A stretch of 36,856 nt of DNA from Spirochaetes bacterium GWF1_51_8 (GTDB lineage Bacteria > Spirochaetota > Brevinematia > Brevinematales > GWF1-51-8). Numbering within the stretch: the stretch's first letter is position 1; each line of letters begins with the position of its first letter. A program made the position numbers and the translations under genes. This document shows, piece by piece, positions 14,497 to 22,729 of this stretch. A model generated the notes under the pieces. The model saw only the letters and a program-made list of their open reading frames with translations, had not been told where the DNA came from and did not search any database. Location of the stretch: NCBI GenBank assembly GCA_001829415.1, contig MIBE01000033.1:26616-63471 (forward strand). The letters are read 5' to 3'.

Positions 14497-16242
14497 ATGC
14501 TGACATTGAACAACGAGAAAGTACCGTTTATGGAGCTTCCCGCGATGGATCGGATGATCCCGGAAGAACCTAATCTGGTCAAAAAAATTACCGACTACTA
14601 CTTGAACAACGGCACGGAATTGTCGCTTTACACAAGCGAGAATACCGAACGGATGCAGAAGGTTTACGGGCATTTCCGTGAGAGCGCCGTCTCGATCTAT
14701 AATATGCTCAATCAGCAGGAGAAGCTTCTCCTGTATGTCTTCAACCAGTCGTTCGGCTGGCTGATCATCGAGGGCGTAGACTCGTTTGTCAATATCCTCT
14801 CGCTGATTTACAAGACCGAGGCGGGACTAATCCGCGCCGCGCTCGACTCCCTGATGAAGAAGTTCATGGTGTTCAAAATAGAGCGCCTGAAACGTTTCAA
14901 TATCCTCTTCTCGCCCAAGGTTTTTCTAGACTGTATGATAGCCCAGATGGAAGAGGAGGGTTTTGTTCCGCCTAACGGGGAAGCCGCGCGGGATATGGAA
15001 GATATGCGGGAGGAACTCTCCACCTACCAGTACATCACGTTGATCGCCGGGATGCTTTCCTATATCGTGACATTCTCGCCGAGAAGCTCGGAGACCAACG
15101 AGATTCATAAGATCGATTTCGTGAAGATGTCGGATTACTTCACGGATTTCGCGCCGAAGGAAAGGATCGACAGCGTGATCAAGAAGCTCTCTCAGTTCGG
15201 TTTCTTCGAGAAGCTCAATAACCGGATCGTAGTCAATAAGAACATATTCGAACGGATCGTCGCCCTTTCGATCAACGAGCAGTTGTTTATAGTATTCCTA
15301 TACAAGTTCATGGATAAGTTCGATTTCAAGAAGAGCTATTTTATGACGATGAAAATCCTCGCGAGCCGTCCGAAGGGAATCACGCTTCGCGAGCTTTTTT
15401 ATTACTTCCTGAACTGCGAGATGTACTTCGTTGTGAAGAACGAGGTGAAAAACCTCAAGCAGTACATCCAGCACCAGGAATTGAAATTCACCTTTTTTGT
15501 CAAGGCGCTCGAGAGCGACAATATCGCCACGATCAAACATACCGAGAATACGACGATCTCGATCGGCAAGGACGCGATCATTATGAACGAGCCGCACTCG
15601 GCGTTGCTCAAAAACCTGGATTTCAGCGCGAAGTTCAAGAACCGCAGTTTTATTGTCGAACCGAACTACGAAGTGATCGTGGAGCCGTACCTGAAGCCGA
15701 AGATACTTCTCAAGCTCGCGATAATCGCCGAACCGGTCACGATCCAGACTATTTCGATCTTCAAGATCACGAAGGAATCGATCTACCGTTCGTTCGCCTA
15801 CGGGATCAAGAAAGACGAGATTCTGAAATTCCTCGAGAAGCATTCCAAGCACGCGGTTCCTGAAAACGTGGTGGCCGGGATCGAAAGCTTCATCTCGAGT
15901 CTGGATATCCGCGATATGAGAAGCTACAAGATTCTCCAGTTCAACTCGCAGGAGTCCGCGCAGGTGAAGGAGAACTATAAGAACAAGATGATCGAGATAG
16001 AGCCGCATACGTTTTTAGTGTTCGATCTGGAGCTTTTGAAATCGATAGAAGAATATTGCAAAAAAAACGGCTTCGGCATAAAATATATCGAAGATTTTCT
16101 GGATGGGGACAATTTCTTCTACAAGCTTCATGAGAATACCCTGCTCCAGAATATCCGGCACTTGCACACGATGAAGGAGTTTTTCGACTTTTACGGCAAT
16201 TCGTTTGTCGGTACGAAAGTGAAGCTCGATAACGAAATTTAA
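14497..16242 (+). CDS. Helicase-associated protein with XPB/Ssl2-like domain (Helicase_C_3 type)
   Basis: This encodes 581 aa. The recognisable part lies at about residues 385-465: FIVEPNYEVIVEP, then LKLAIIAEP, KITKESIYRSFAYG, EILKFLEKHSK and VPENVVAGIESF. This order is typical of the XPB/Ssl2-like N-terminal domain (PF13625), which accompanies bacterial XPB. The first 380 residues are mostly helical, with segments resembling winged-helix modules (for example TEAGLIRAALDSLMKKFMVF), but no family name can be given. No nuclease motif was seen. It is cytoplasmic and cotranscribed with XPB; by analogy with archaeal XPB-Bax1 it may control or target the helicase. It ends 80 bp before the next gene, with a possible new promoter in the gap. 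Confidence 0.8.
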   Translation: MLTLNNEKVPFMELPAMDRMIPEEPNLVKKITDYYLNNGTELSLYTSENTERMQKVYGHFRESAVSIYNMLNQQEKLLLYVFNQSFGWLIIEGVDSFVNILSLIYKTEAGLIRAALDSLMKKFMVFKIERLKRFNILFSPKVFLDCMIAQMEEEGFVPPNGEAARDMEDMREELSTYQYITLIAGMLSYIVTFSPRSSETNEIHKIDFVKMSDYFTDFAPKERIDSVIKKLSQFGFFEKLNNRIVVNKNIFERIVALSINEQLFIVFLYKFMDKFDFKKSYFMTMKILASRPKGITLRELFYYFLNCEMYFVVKNEVKNLKQYIQHQELKFTFFVKALESDNIATIKHTENTTISIGKDAIIMNEPHSALLKNLDFSAKFKNRSFIVEPNYEVIVEPYLKPKILLKLAIIAEPVTIQTISIFKITKESIYRSFAYGIKKDEILKFLEKHSKHAVPENVVAGIESFISSLDIRDMRSYKILQFNSQESAQVKENYKNKMIEIEPHTFLVFDLELLKSIEEYCKKNGFGIKYIEDFLDGDNFFYKLHENTLLQNIRHLHTMKEFFDFYGNSFVGTKVKLDNEI

Positions 16243-16243
16243 G

Positions 16244-16272
16244 TTGTACTATTTTTGGAATTGATTTATAAT
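16244..16272 (+). promoter_or_regulatory. Possible promoter of the EIIA-like gene
   Basis: A perfect TATAAT (16267-16272) lies 50 bp before the ATG, with only a weak -35 match, TTGTAC (16244-16249), at 17-bp spacing. Confidence 0.4.
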
Positions 16273-16322
16273 AATCTCAATAGATGAAGCTTTCCGATAA
16301 ATTATTTTGGATGGAGGCGGAT

Positions 16323-16790
16323 ATGAAGCTGGCGGAACTCTTAAAGCCGGAATATGTGAAGGTCGGTCTGGAAGGAAAGACGAAAGAAGATATATTGCAG
16401 GAACTCGCGAAATTCCTCTCGTTATCCCATAAGGGTGTCGACGAGAAGGACGCGTTCAAGGCTATTCAGGAGCGCGAGAAAAAGGGCTCTACCGGTGTCG
16501 GTAACGGTCTCGCGATTCCACACGGACGCAGCCCCAAAATAGAGGGAATGCACCTGATTGTCGCGTACGATCCCGACGGTAAGGAATTCGACGCATACGA
16601 CAAGAAGCCCTCGCATCTCTTCTTTACCGCGGTCGCTTCCGACGATTACAGCCCGCACGAACAGCTCGAAGTTCTCAGAATCATCGCCGAGATTTACGAG
16701 AAGACCGATCTGGAAAAGTCGATAGAGAAGGTGAAGAACCCTCAGGCTTTCTACGAACTTCTGGTAAAGAAAGAAGAAGAAATCTCTTAA
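16323..16790 (+). CDS. PTS EIIA type-2 domain protein (fructose/nitrogen type)
   Basis: This encodes 155 aa. It has the EIIA type-2 core, VGLEGKTKEDILQELAKFL near the start and GNGLAIPHGR with the expected phospho-acceptor His67. Such domains accept phosphate from HPr and either pass it to a sugar permease or act as regulators (PtsN). No EIIB, EIIC, HPr or EI gene is nearby, so a regulatory role is more likely. An upstream in-frame ATG (16284) would add 13 residues, but the ATG at 16323 has GGAGG five bases ahead. It lies 3 bp before the GerMN gene, forming a pair. Confidence 0.87.
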   Translation: MKLAELLKPEYVKVGLEGKTKEDILQELAKFLSLSHKGVDEKDAFKAIQEREKKGSTGVGNGLAIPHGRSPKIEGMHLIVAYDPDGKEFDAYDKKPSHLFFTAVASDDYSPHEQLEVLRIIAEIYEKTDLEKSIEKVKNPQAFYELLVKKEEEIS

Positions 16791-16793
16791 TCG

Positions 16794-17468
16794 ATGCCCG
16801 AAAAGAAAACGGCCCGAAGCAGAAAACGCAAGACCGGCAAGTATACTCCCCTGATCTGGATCGTGACCGCGGGTGTCATCGCGTTTTTCATATCCTATTC
16901 CAAAACCCTCTACGATACCGGGTTTGCGAAGAACCCATCTACCAATAACCAGCCGCAAGTAAACGGCAACGGTGTAGTTATAAAGACGAACGGCGCGGCG
17001 CAGGTGCAGCCCAATATCGAAACGAACATCGTTGTCAATCCGAAGAGCGTGGATGTAGTGATCTACCTCGGCAAGGCCACCGACACTAAGGTCAAACTCG
17101 TGCAGCTGCAGATAACTATCCCCTACAGCAAAACCCTTCTGCAGGATACATTGAACGCCCTGATCGCGTACCGGGGCGGCGACGGTATCGAGAACTTTAT
17201 CCCCTACCAGACTAAAGTGAGGAGCGTCAGTATCTCGGGCGGTATCGCGCATATCGACCTGTCGGCGGCGTTCGGGCAGAACTCCTACGGGACAATCGGC
17301 TACCAGGTCCAGATTTACCAAATTGTCTATACCGCCGTCCAGTTCCAGTCGGTGCAGGCGGTGACGTTCTCAGTCGAGGGTAAGGAAGCGAAGTACCTCG
17401 GCGGCGACGGTTACCTTGTGCACAACCCGGTCTACCCCTTCTCGTCCATCCCGGAATTCACTTACTAA
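16794..17468 (+). CDS. Membrane-anchored GerMN domain protein
   Basis: This encodes 224 aa. A basic N-terminus (KKTARSRKRKTGK) precedes one hydrophobic segment (about residues 20-35), and then an Asn/Gln-rich linker of about 50 residues. The C-terminal 140 residues form a GerMN domain (PF10646): VDVVIYLGKA, TLLQDTLNALI, then VSISGGIAHIDLSAAF, the usual core, and a terminal strand region. GerMN domains occur in envelope and germination proteins and may bind cell-wall material. The topology implies an extracytoplasmic domain anchored by an N-terminal helix. It starts 3 bp after the EIIA-like gene. There is no sign of sporulation genes here, so a general envelope role is more likely. Confidence 0.8.
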   Translation: MPEKKTARSRKRKTGKYTPLIWIVTAGVIAFFISYSKTLYDTGFAKNPSTNNQPQVNGNGVVIKTNGAAQVQPNIETNIVVNPKSVDVVIYLGKATDTKVKLVQLQITIPYSKTLLQDTLNALIAYRGGDGIENFIPYQTKVRSVSISGGIAHIDLSAAFGQNSYGTIGYQVQIYQIVYTAVQFQSVQAVTFSVEGKEAKYLGGDGYLVHNPVYPFSSIPEFTY

Positions 17469-17474
17469 CATTAC

Positions 17475-17514
17475 TTACACGGTTTGACTTAAATCCGAAT
17501 TAACGCTAAAATAA
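17475..17514 (+). repeat. Direct repeat copy 1, containing a complete promoter
   Basis: These 40 bp match 17854-17893 at 39 of 40 positions. They contain TTGACT (17484-17489), a 17-bp spacer and TAAAAT (17507-17512). No gene follows for more than 500 bp, so any transcript from it would run through the repeat island to the TPR operon. Confidence 0.85.
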
Positions 17515-17590
17515 TTTCGAAGATTGACGCGGATTATAAATGATCGCAAAGCACCTAAGCGAGCCTTATGCCTTTGCTTCCACTCGGCTG

Positions 17591-17676
17591 TTTCCTCCGC
17601 GTCTTCGCGTCTCCGCGGTCGGTCTTTATAAAGTCATCAAATTCACACCGCTGAGGCGCGGAGGGCGCGGAGAAAA
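17591..17676. repeat. GC-rich imperfect palindrome (about 86 bp)
   Basis: The left arm at 17592-17620 and right arm at 17646-17676 are inverted matches at roughly 25 of 30 positions, for example CTCCGCG at 17595-17601 against CGCGGAG at 17667-17673. The loop is about 25 bp. It belongs to the same style of repeat as the other palindromic elements here and carries no gene. Confidence 0.6.
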
Positions 17677-17680
17677 TAAA

Positions 17681-17801
17681 GATTCACGCATAGCACACAG
17701 AGACTGAAACTAAGACTATTAATTGAAGAGAACTTCAATTTAATATTTATATCTCTTGTAAAAACCACCGAATTTTTCTCTGCGTTCTCTGTGCGAAAAA
17801 A
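17681..17801. repeat. Palindromic dispersed repeat with internal hairpin
   Basis: The left arm (ATTCACGCATAGCACACAGAG, 17682-17702) and right arm (17775-17799, containing TCTCTGCGTTCTCTGTGCG) are imperfect inverted matches. At the centre is a perfect hairpin, AATTGAAG-AGAA-CTTCAATT (17721-17740). The right half matches the window-edge copy at 3-68. Together with the palindrome to its left it fills most of the space between the two promoter copies. Confidence 0.6.
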
Positions 17802-17853
17802 CTTTAACCGCGGAAGTATAAAGACTTCACTTAACACCCACCATATATCTTTT

Positions 17854-17893
17854 TTACACGGTTTGACTTAAATCAGAATTAACGCTAAAATAA
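17854..17893 (+). repeat. Direct repeat copy 2, containing the proximal promoter of the TPR operon
   Basis: This is the second 40-bp copy (39 of 40 identical to 17475-17514). The promoter is TTGACT (17863-17868), 17 bp, TAAAAT (17886-17891). It lies about 180 bp before the first TPR gene, giving a long leader in which no riboswitch or clear hairpin was recognised. Confidence 0.8.
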
Positions 17894-18070
17894 ACGCGCT
17901 GGTATTTGGTTTTTCCTTATGCGCTGGAATGAATTGCCGAAAATAAGAATGGGGATATTATGTAGCCGTTTAACACCGTAGGCGGCTGACAGGCGGATTT
18001 GGATGAATACGTTTTCAGTGGTATATTATATGAGAAGGTATTCATGAAACGCCTTAGGAGGAGAAAACCT

Positions 18071-18787
18071 ATGAAACAGGTTGTGTTAACACTCTTCGCC
18101 CTGCTTCTCATCTTCGGAACTGTACACGGCGCGGCCGAAAACCCGAACTATAAAGCAGGCGTGACTTTTTATAAACAGAAAAAGTTTCTCCAGTCGATCG
18201 GGTCGTTCAAGAAGGCGATACAGGAAGGATACCACGATCCCAATGTTTATTTTTACCTTGGGAACGCCTACCTCCTCCTGAACAACAACGAGATCGAGAA
18301 CGCGATAGACAATTACCTGATCGCCTACGAGTTTTCGTCATCTGCGAGTTTTCAGGCGACGGTGCTTTACCAGACAGGCTACGCGTACTATTTGAAAAAG
18401 GACTTCACCAACAGCATCGTGTATTTTAACAAGTCCTTCGAGATGAATAAAACCCTCCACCAGACTTTTTGGGCGAAGGGAATGGCATACTACCGTCTCC
18501 GCGATAAGGAATCGGTGATCCGCGAATGGGAAAGTTATATTATGGCGGCGCCCCAGGGGCTCCAGAGCGACAATATAAAAAAGGCGCTCGCGATCCTTAA
18601 GGACCCGAACTTCCAGTTTCCGCCCGAAGGCGCGAAGGACCCGATCCTGAACCCGTCGGACGGTTCCACGAACCAGAGCGGAGTGATCACTACCGACCTG
18701 CCGGATATCACCGGGGTGCTCGGCGATGTGAAGCCTGAGGACAAGGGTAAGGCCGAAGACTCTCAGATGGAAGATATAGAAATGTAA
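18071..18787 (+). CDS. Secreted TPR protein, first gene of the TPR operon
   Basis: This encodes 238 aa with a clear signal peptide (VVLTLFALLLIFGTVHG, cleavage near residue 20). TPR motifs cover about residues 25-160, for example AGVTFYKQKKFLQSIGSFKKAI and FYLGNAYLLLNNNEIENAIDNY. The last 70 residues are Pro/Asp/Gly-rich and probably disordered, ending in acidic EDSQMEDIEM. The protein is periplasmic or envelope-linked and likely an assembly or scaffold factor. The chosen ATG has GGAGGA about eight bases upstream; in-frame ATGs at 18044 and 17999 lack a good site. The next gene follows after 12 bp. Confidence 0.8.
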   Translation: MKQVVLTLFALLLIFGTVHGAAENPNYKAGVTFYKQKKFLQSIGSFKKAIQEGYHDPNVYFYLGNAYLLLNNNEIENAIDNYLIAYEFSSSASFQATVLYQTGYAYYLKKDFTNSIVYFNKSFEMNKTLHQTFWAKGMAYYRLRDKESVIREWESYIMAAPQGLQSDNIKKALAILKDPNFQFPPEGAKDPILNPSDGSTNQSGVITTDLPDITGVLGDVKPEDKGKAEDSQMEDIEM

Positions 18788-18799
18788 GGGGATGAATCT

Positions 18800-21067
18800 A
18801 TGGCGACTGAAAAGAAAAAGCCTTCGAGTTCGAAACCCGCAAAGGGAACCGCGCCGAAAAGCGCACCCAAGCTTCCACAAGAGAACCCGTTAAAGAAACC
18901 GCCGGCGTCGGCCAAACCTGTCAGGGCGCAGGCGAAGAAGCCCGAACCCGTAAAACCGGCTAAAACGGCGAAGCAATCGAGTGTGAAACCCGCTCAGCCG
19001 AAAACCGCGAAACCCGCCGCAAAGGTGTCGAAACCTTCTGTTAAGCCTTCCGCGGCGAATGTGAAGCCGGAGAAGAAAACCGTCAAACCCGCGCCCAAGA
19101 CCCCCGAGAAAACGGTCAAGCATGAAACCAAACACGACGACGCGACCCCGCCTTGGATGACCGCGTCGTCCGAAGATATCACGAACTATATGAGCCACGG
19201 TGAGAAGAAGACCGGTAAAAAGAAAGACGATAAAAAAGACCGAAGGATGATCCTGATCTGGTATGCCGTCCTTATCCTCGGGCTCCTGCTCGGGACGATC
19301 TTTACGATCATCAATTCCGGCAATCACGCGAACCCGTGGGGAACGGGCGGGACGACGAATATCATCAATATCGAAGATACGAGCAAGAACCCCGAAGTCC
19401 TGAAACTTCTCGCGCGCGCGGAGGAATACCTCCGCCTCGAAGAGTTCGACCGGGCGCTCAATTATGTCGATCAGGCCGAGGATATCGAGCCGGATAATCC
19501 GAAAATCAAAGAGCTTCGCCAACTGATTGTCGACAAGAAGAAAGCGAAGGAAAACATGAACCAGAATCCGACGATCATCGTCCAGAACACGTTGCCGCCG
19601 AACCAGGATATAGATACCGGCAAGAAGCCTACCGACACGGTAAAAAAGCCCGAGCCCACGGTCATTCAGCCGGTAGCCGGGCTTTCGCCGCAAGATAAGG
19701 CCAAGCAGATGATCGAGAACGGGATCAAGTACCGGAAGGCCGGGTATCACGATAAGGCCATCGAGCAGTTCGAGGAAGCGAAGAAGCTCGATCCCGACAA
19801 CGCGGATGCGTGGGGAGAGGAAGCGCTCGCGCAGTATGAAAAGGGCGATCTGAACAAGGCGAAGGATAACGCGAACACGGCGATCAATAAAGACCCCAAT
19901 CATCCCACCGCGCGGTACACGCTGGGGAAAATATATTTCGACGATAAACGTTTCGACGAGGCGAAGACGGAACTCAGCAAGTCCGTGCTCAGTAATCCAA
20001 ACAACGCCGACGCCCATTTTATGCTGGGAGTGATCGCGTACCTCAAGGCGGATTATCAGACCGCGAAAAAGGAATTCCACACCACGATCGAGATCGACTC
20101 GAACTATAAGAAGGTCTATTACAACCTCGGGCTCACCTACTCCAAGCTGAACGATAACAACAACTCGCTCAAATACTTCGAGCAGTCGATCCAGAAAGAC
20201 CCCGACAACTATAAACCGTTGCTCAACGTCGGCTTCCTGTACTATGACAACAAGCAATACCAGAAGGCCGCGAACTTCCTCGAGAAGAGTATCGCAGTCA
20301 GCCCCACAGCAAAAGCGTACCAGAAGGTTGGAAACGCCTACGAAGAACTGAAGAACTACAACAAGGCGCTTAAGGCCTACGAGCAGTCCTACAATATGGA
20401 CAAGAGCGATTTCCTGTCGGCCTACAACTACGCCCGTATGCTCGCGAAGTACGACAATCATAAAGAGGCGATCAAGATCTATCAGGCGTCGATCGCGCTC
20501 AAGAACGATTTTGCCTCGTCGCATGTCAATCTCGGGAATAGTTACCTCGAAATCAAAGATTTTGTCAATGCCGAGGCTTCTTACAACAAAGGACTTCAAT
20601 TTAACCCTAAAGATTCCGATGCATATATAGGATTGGGCACACTTTATCTCAAGCGCGGGGATTACGACAAGGCGCTGAGAAACTTCAAGGAAGCGGTCAA
20701 CCTGAGCCCCAACTCGAGTATCGGGTATAAGGGGATGGGTGACGCTTATGTGAAGAGCGGGATATACGACGACGCGGTCACGGCGTACAAGAACGCGCTC
20801 GACAAGGACCCGACCGATACGGAAACGATGACGGCGCTCGCGGATATCTACTACAACCAGAAGGATTACGGCAACGCGGTCGTGTTTTACGAGAAGTCGA
20901 TCAAGCTGTCGAGCGGAAAGGACTCCTCGGCGTATTTCCGTCTCGGGGAGTGTTACCTTTTGCAGAACAATAAAGAGCAGGCGAAGAAAGTCTTCACGGA
21001 ACTGAAAACGAAGTTCCCGAAGTTCGAGAATATGGCGAAGGTGGATTCTTATTTATCCGGGTTATAG
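18800..21067 (+). CDS. Large membrane-anchored TPR protein with Lys/Pro/Ala-rich N-terminal domain
   Basis: This encodes 755 aa. The first ~145 residues are a low-complexity Lys/Pro/Ala/Ser region (many KP, KPA and VKP units), probably cytoplasmic and disordered and possibly able to bind nucleic acid or acidic partners. One transmembrane helix follows (LIWYAVLILGLLLGTIFTII, about 152-171). A short segment of TPR-like helices, a Pro-rich linker, and then about 14 TPR-like units (roughly 300-750) form the extracytoplasmic part, with motif variants such as AHFMLGVIAYLKADYQTAKKEF. It sits between two other TPR genes in one operon, so the three may build a multi-protein envelope scaffold. The function is unknown. 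Confidence 0.85.
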   Translation: MATEKKKPSSSKPAKGTAPKSAPKLPQENPLKKPPASAKPVRAQAKKPEPVKPAKTAKQSSVKPAQPKTAKPAAKVSKPSVKPSAANVKPEKKTVKPAPKTPEKTVKHETKHDDATPPWMTASSEDITNYMSHGEKKTGKKKDDKKDRRMILIWYAVLILGLLLGTIFTIINSGNHANPWGTGGTTNIINIEDTSKNPEVLKLLARAEEYLRLEEFDRALNYVDQAEDIEPDNPKIKELRQLIVDKKKAKENMNQNPTIIVQNTLPPNQDIDTGKKPTDTVKKPEPTVIQPVAGLSPQDKAKQMIENGIKYRKAGYHDKAIEQFEEAKKLDPDNADAWGEEALAQYEKGDLNKAKDNANTAINKDPNHPTARYTLGKIYFDDKRFDEAKTELSKSVLSNPNNADAHFMLGVIAYLKADYQTAKKEFHTTIEIDSNYKKVYYNLGLTYSKLNDNNNSLKYFEQSIQKDPDNYKPLLNVGFLYYDNKQYQKAANFLEKSIAVSPTAKAYQKVGNAYEELKNYNKALKAYEQSYNMDKSDFLSAYNYARMLAKYDNHKEAIKIYQASIALKNDFASSHVNLGNSYLEIKDFVNAEASYNKGLQFNPKDSDAYIGLGTLYLKRGDYDKALRNFKEAVNLSPNSSIGYKGMGDAYVKSGIYDDAVTAYKNALDKDPTDTETMTALADIYYNQKDYGNAVVFYEKSIKLSSGKDSSAYFRLGECYLLQNNKEQAKKVFTELKTKFPKFENMAKVDSYLSGL

Positions 21068-21098
21068 CCCGATGAAATAGTGTTTTGGGGAGTTTGGA

Positions 21099-22457
21099 AT
21101 GGATATTTTAATACTTGGCGGATTGATCTTGGTCGCGGTGGTTTTAGGTGTAGTCTATCTCTTGCGAGCCTTAGTCAGTCCGCATAAATTGGACAATATC
21201 AAGAAGCTGATGGAAGCGGGAAAGTATCAGGACGCGATCAACTCCCTGAATGTGTTTCTAAAGAACGAAGAGAACAATCCCCTCGCGCATCTCTATCTCG
21301 CGGAAAGCTACTACTACAGCGGCAACCTCGAAATGGGTCTGGTCGAATACAAGCAGGTGCTCTCGTCGGGAAAGTTCAATAAAAGCGCCACCGAGAAAGT
21401 GATCCGCAAACGTCTCGCGGATATCTATATGAAATTCGGCCAGTTCGAAGAAGCCCAGAAGGAATACCTCCTTCTGATTAAGCTCGAACCGCATAACCAC
21501 GAATACCTTTACAGTATCGGAAAAATCTTCTATGACCGCGGAATGCGGGAACAGGCGCTCGCCTATCTCGAACGTGTCCAGAAGATCACCCATAACCACG
21601 CGCCCAGCTTTTTCCTCCTCGGGATGATCTATTACGATATGAACCATCCGACCGAAGCCCTGAACGCGTTCACGAACTGTCTCAAGCTCGAACCCAAGAA
21701 CTCCGAATCCCATTTCTATGTCGGGATGATCCTGAAGGCGATGGGTAATTTCGGTAAGGCGATCACCGAGTTCGACGAGTCCGAGAAGGCGAAAGAAGGC
21801 GTGCTCAAGGTGAAGTCCATTTTCCAGAAAGGACTCTGTAAGCTCGAGATGGGCGATATCGATAACGCGATTGCCGACTTCGAGCGCTCGCTCAAGTATT
21901 CCACCGACGACACTAATGTTATGATATCGATCCGTTACACTCTCGGCCTCGCGTATGAAAAACAGCGCCGCCTGCTGGAAGCGGTCGAGCAATGGGAAAA
22001 GGTCGCCCAGATGCGCCCCAACTTCAAGGACGTCCAGATGAAGCTCAGCCAGTACGAAGACCTCCGTATCGACGATAAACTGAAAGACCTGATGACCGCG
22101 ACCCCCACGACATACGAATATATCTGCCAGAAATTAGTGGGCGGACTGGGCTATGAAGTGATCGAGAGCACTATGCTCGGGGACGACGCAGTGCAGATAG
22201 TGGGTGTGGAAAAGTCGCAGAAATGGAGAAACGTGCGCGGCGGAAAGGTGCTTGTGAATATCTCCCGCAGTAATAACGATATCATGGAAGACGAGGTCGC
22301 GGCGCTGGTCGAGAAGACCAAGGCTTTGCACGGCACCCGTTCGATCTTCGTAACCACCGGCAAATTCGCCCCCCAGGCGATCCGTTACTCCGAAAACCGT
22401 CCTGTCGATCTTTACGACCGTCAGAAGCTTTCCGGCATCATGAAAAACTTATCGTGA
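21099..22457 (+). CDS. Membrane-anchored TPR protein with C-terminal Mrr-nuclease-like domain (probably inactive)
   Basis: This encodes 452 aa. It has an N-terminal transmembrane helix (about residues 2-25), then about 8 TPR units to residue 320. Residues 345-450 look like the Mrr/restriction-endonuclease-like fold: GGLGYEVIESTMLGDD, then KVLVNISRSNND, then IFVTTGKFAPQAIRYSENRPVDLYDRQKL. In active Mrr domains the first part carries a GDGGxD-type Asp and the middle a QxK motif. Here the corresponding stretches read GDDAVQ and VNIS, so the catalytic Asp and Lys seem lost. GGGGAG precedes the start. It is cotranscribed with the other TPR genes and a small membrane protein. The Mrr-like match is by pattern only. 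Confidence 0.8.
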   Translation: MDILILGGLILVAVVLGVVYLLRALVSPHKLDNIKKLMEAGKYQDAINSLNVFLKNEENNPLAHLYLAESYYYSGNLEMGLVEYKQVLSSGKFNKSATEKVIRKRLADIYMKFGQFEEAQKEYLLLIKLEPHNHEYLYSIGKIFYDRGMREQALAYLERVQKITHNHAPSFFLLGMIYYDMNHPTEALNAFTNCLKLEPKNSESHFYVGMILKAMGNFGKAITEFDESEKAKEGVLKVKSIFQKGLCKLEMGDIDNAIADFERSLKYSTDDTNVMISIRYTLGLAYEKQRRLLEAVEQWEKVAQMRPNFKDVQMKLSQYEDLRIDDKLKDLMTATPTTYEYICQKLVGGLGYEVIESTMLGDDAVQIVGVEKSQKWRNVRGGKVLVNISRSNNDIMEDEVAALVEKTKALHGTRSIFVTTGKFAPQAIRYSENRPVDLYDRQKLSGIMKNLS

Positions 22458-22464
22458 GGACAGG

Positions 22465-22671
22465 ATGAAGCGTTCCGTAAAAATAGTCGTTATTGCCTTT
22501 TTTGTCTTTACATTCCTGTTTACGCTCTACCAGACCCTCATGGGGAATCCGTTTTATGACGAGATACCGCCGGCGGCGGTGCAGATCGGATGTCTTGTTA
22601 TCGCGGGCGCCGCGGTTTTCGCGGTCATGCGCGAACGGAAGAAGAAAGCGAAGGACAGCAAGCCGAAATAG
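22465..22671 (+). CDS. Small two-helix membrane protein
   Basis: This encodes 68 aa with two hydrophobic helices (about residues 7-24 and 37-55) separated by GNPFYDEIPP, and a basic tail, RERKKKAKDSKPK. It has AGGACAGG directly ahead of the ATG and starts 7 bp after the TPR-Mrr-like gene, so it belongs to that operon. It is probably an inner-membrane partner of the TPR proteins. No family was recognised. The interval to 22730 holds no clear terminator, and the next gene converges on it. Confidence 0.75.
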   Translation: MKRSVKIVVIAFFVFTFLFTLYQTLMGNPFYDEIPPAAVQIGCLVIAGAAVFAVMRERKKKAKDSKPK

Positions 22672-22729
22672 ATTCTTCGATTTGATTTGGATGAAAGCTC
22701 AGCCCTTTAAAACCTATCCTGATCCGGTT

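Noticed and set aside
16794-17468. Spore germination role from the GerMN domain
   Set aside because: The domain is also found in non-spore-formers, and no sporulation gene accompanies it.
17469-18070. CRISPR array or riboswitch in the repeat island
   Set aside because: There are only two direct repeats far apart with unequal, non-spacer-like content, and no recognised aptamer or cas gene.
21099-22457. Active restriction enzyme (Mrr)
   Set aside because: Catalytic residues look lost, no methylase is adjacent, and the protein is a membrane-anchored TPR protein.
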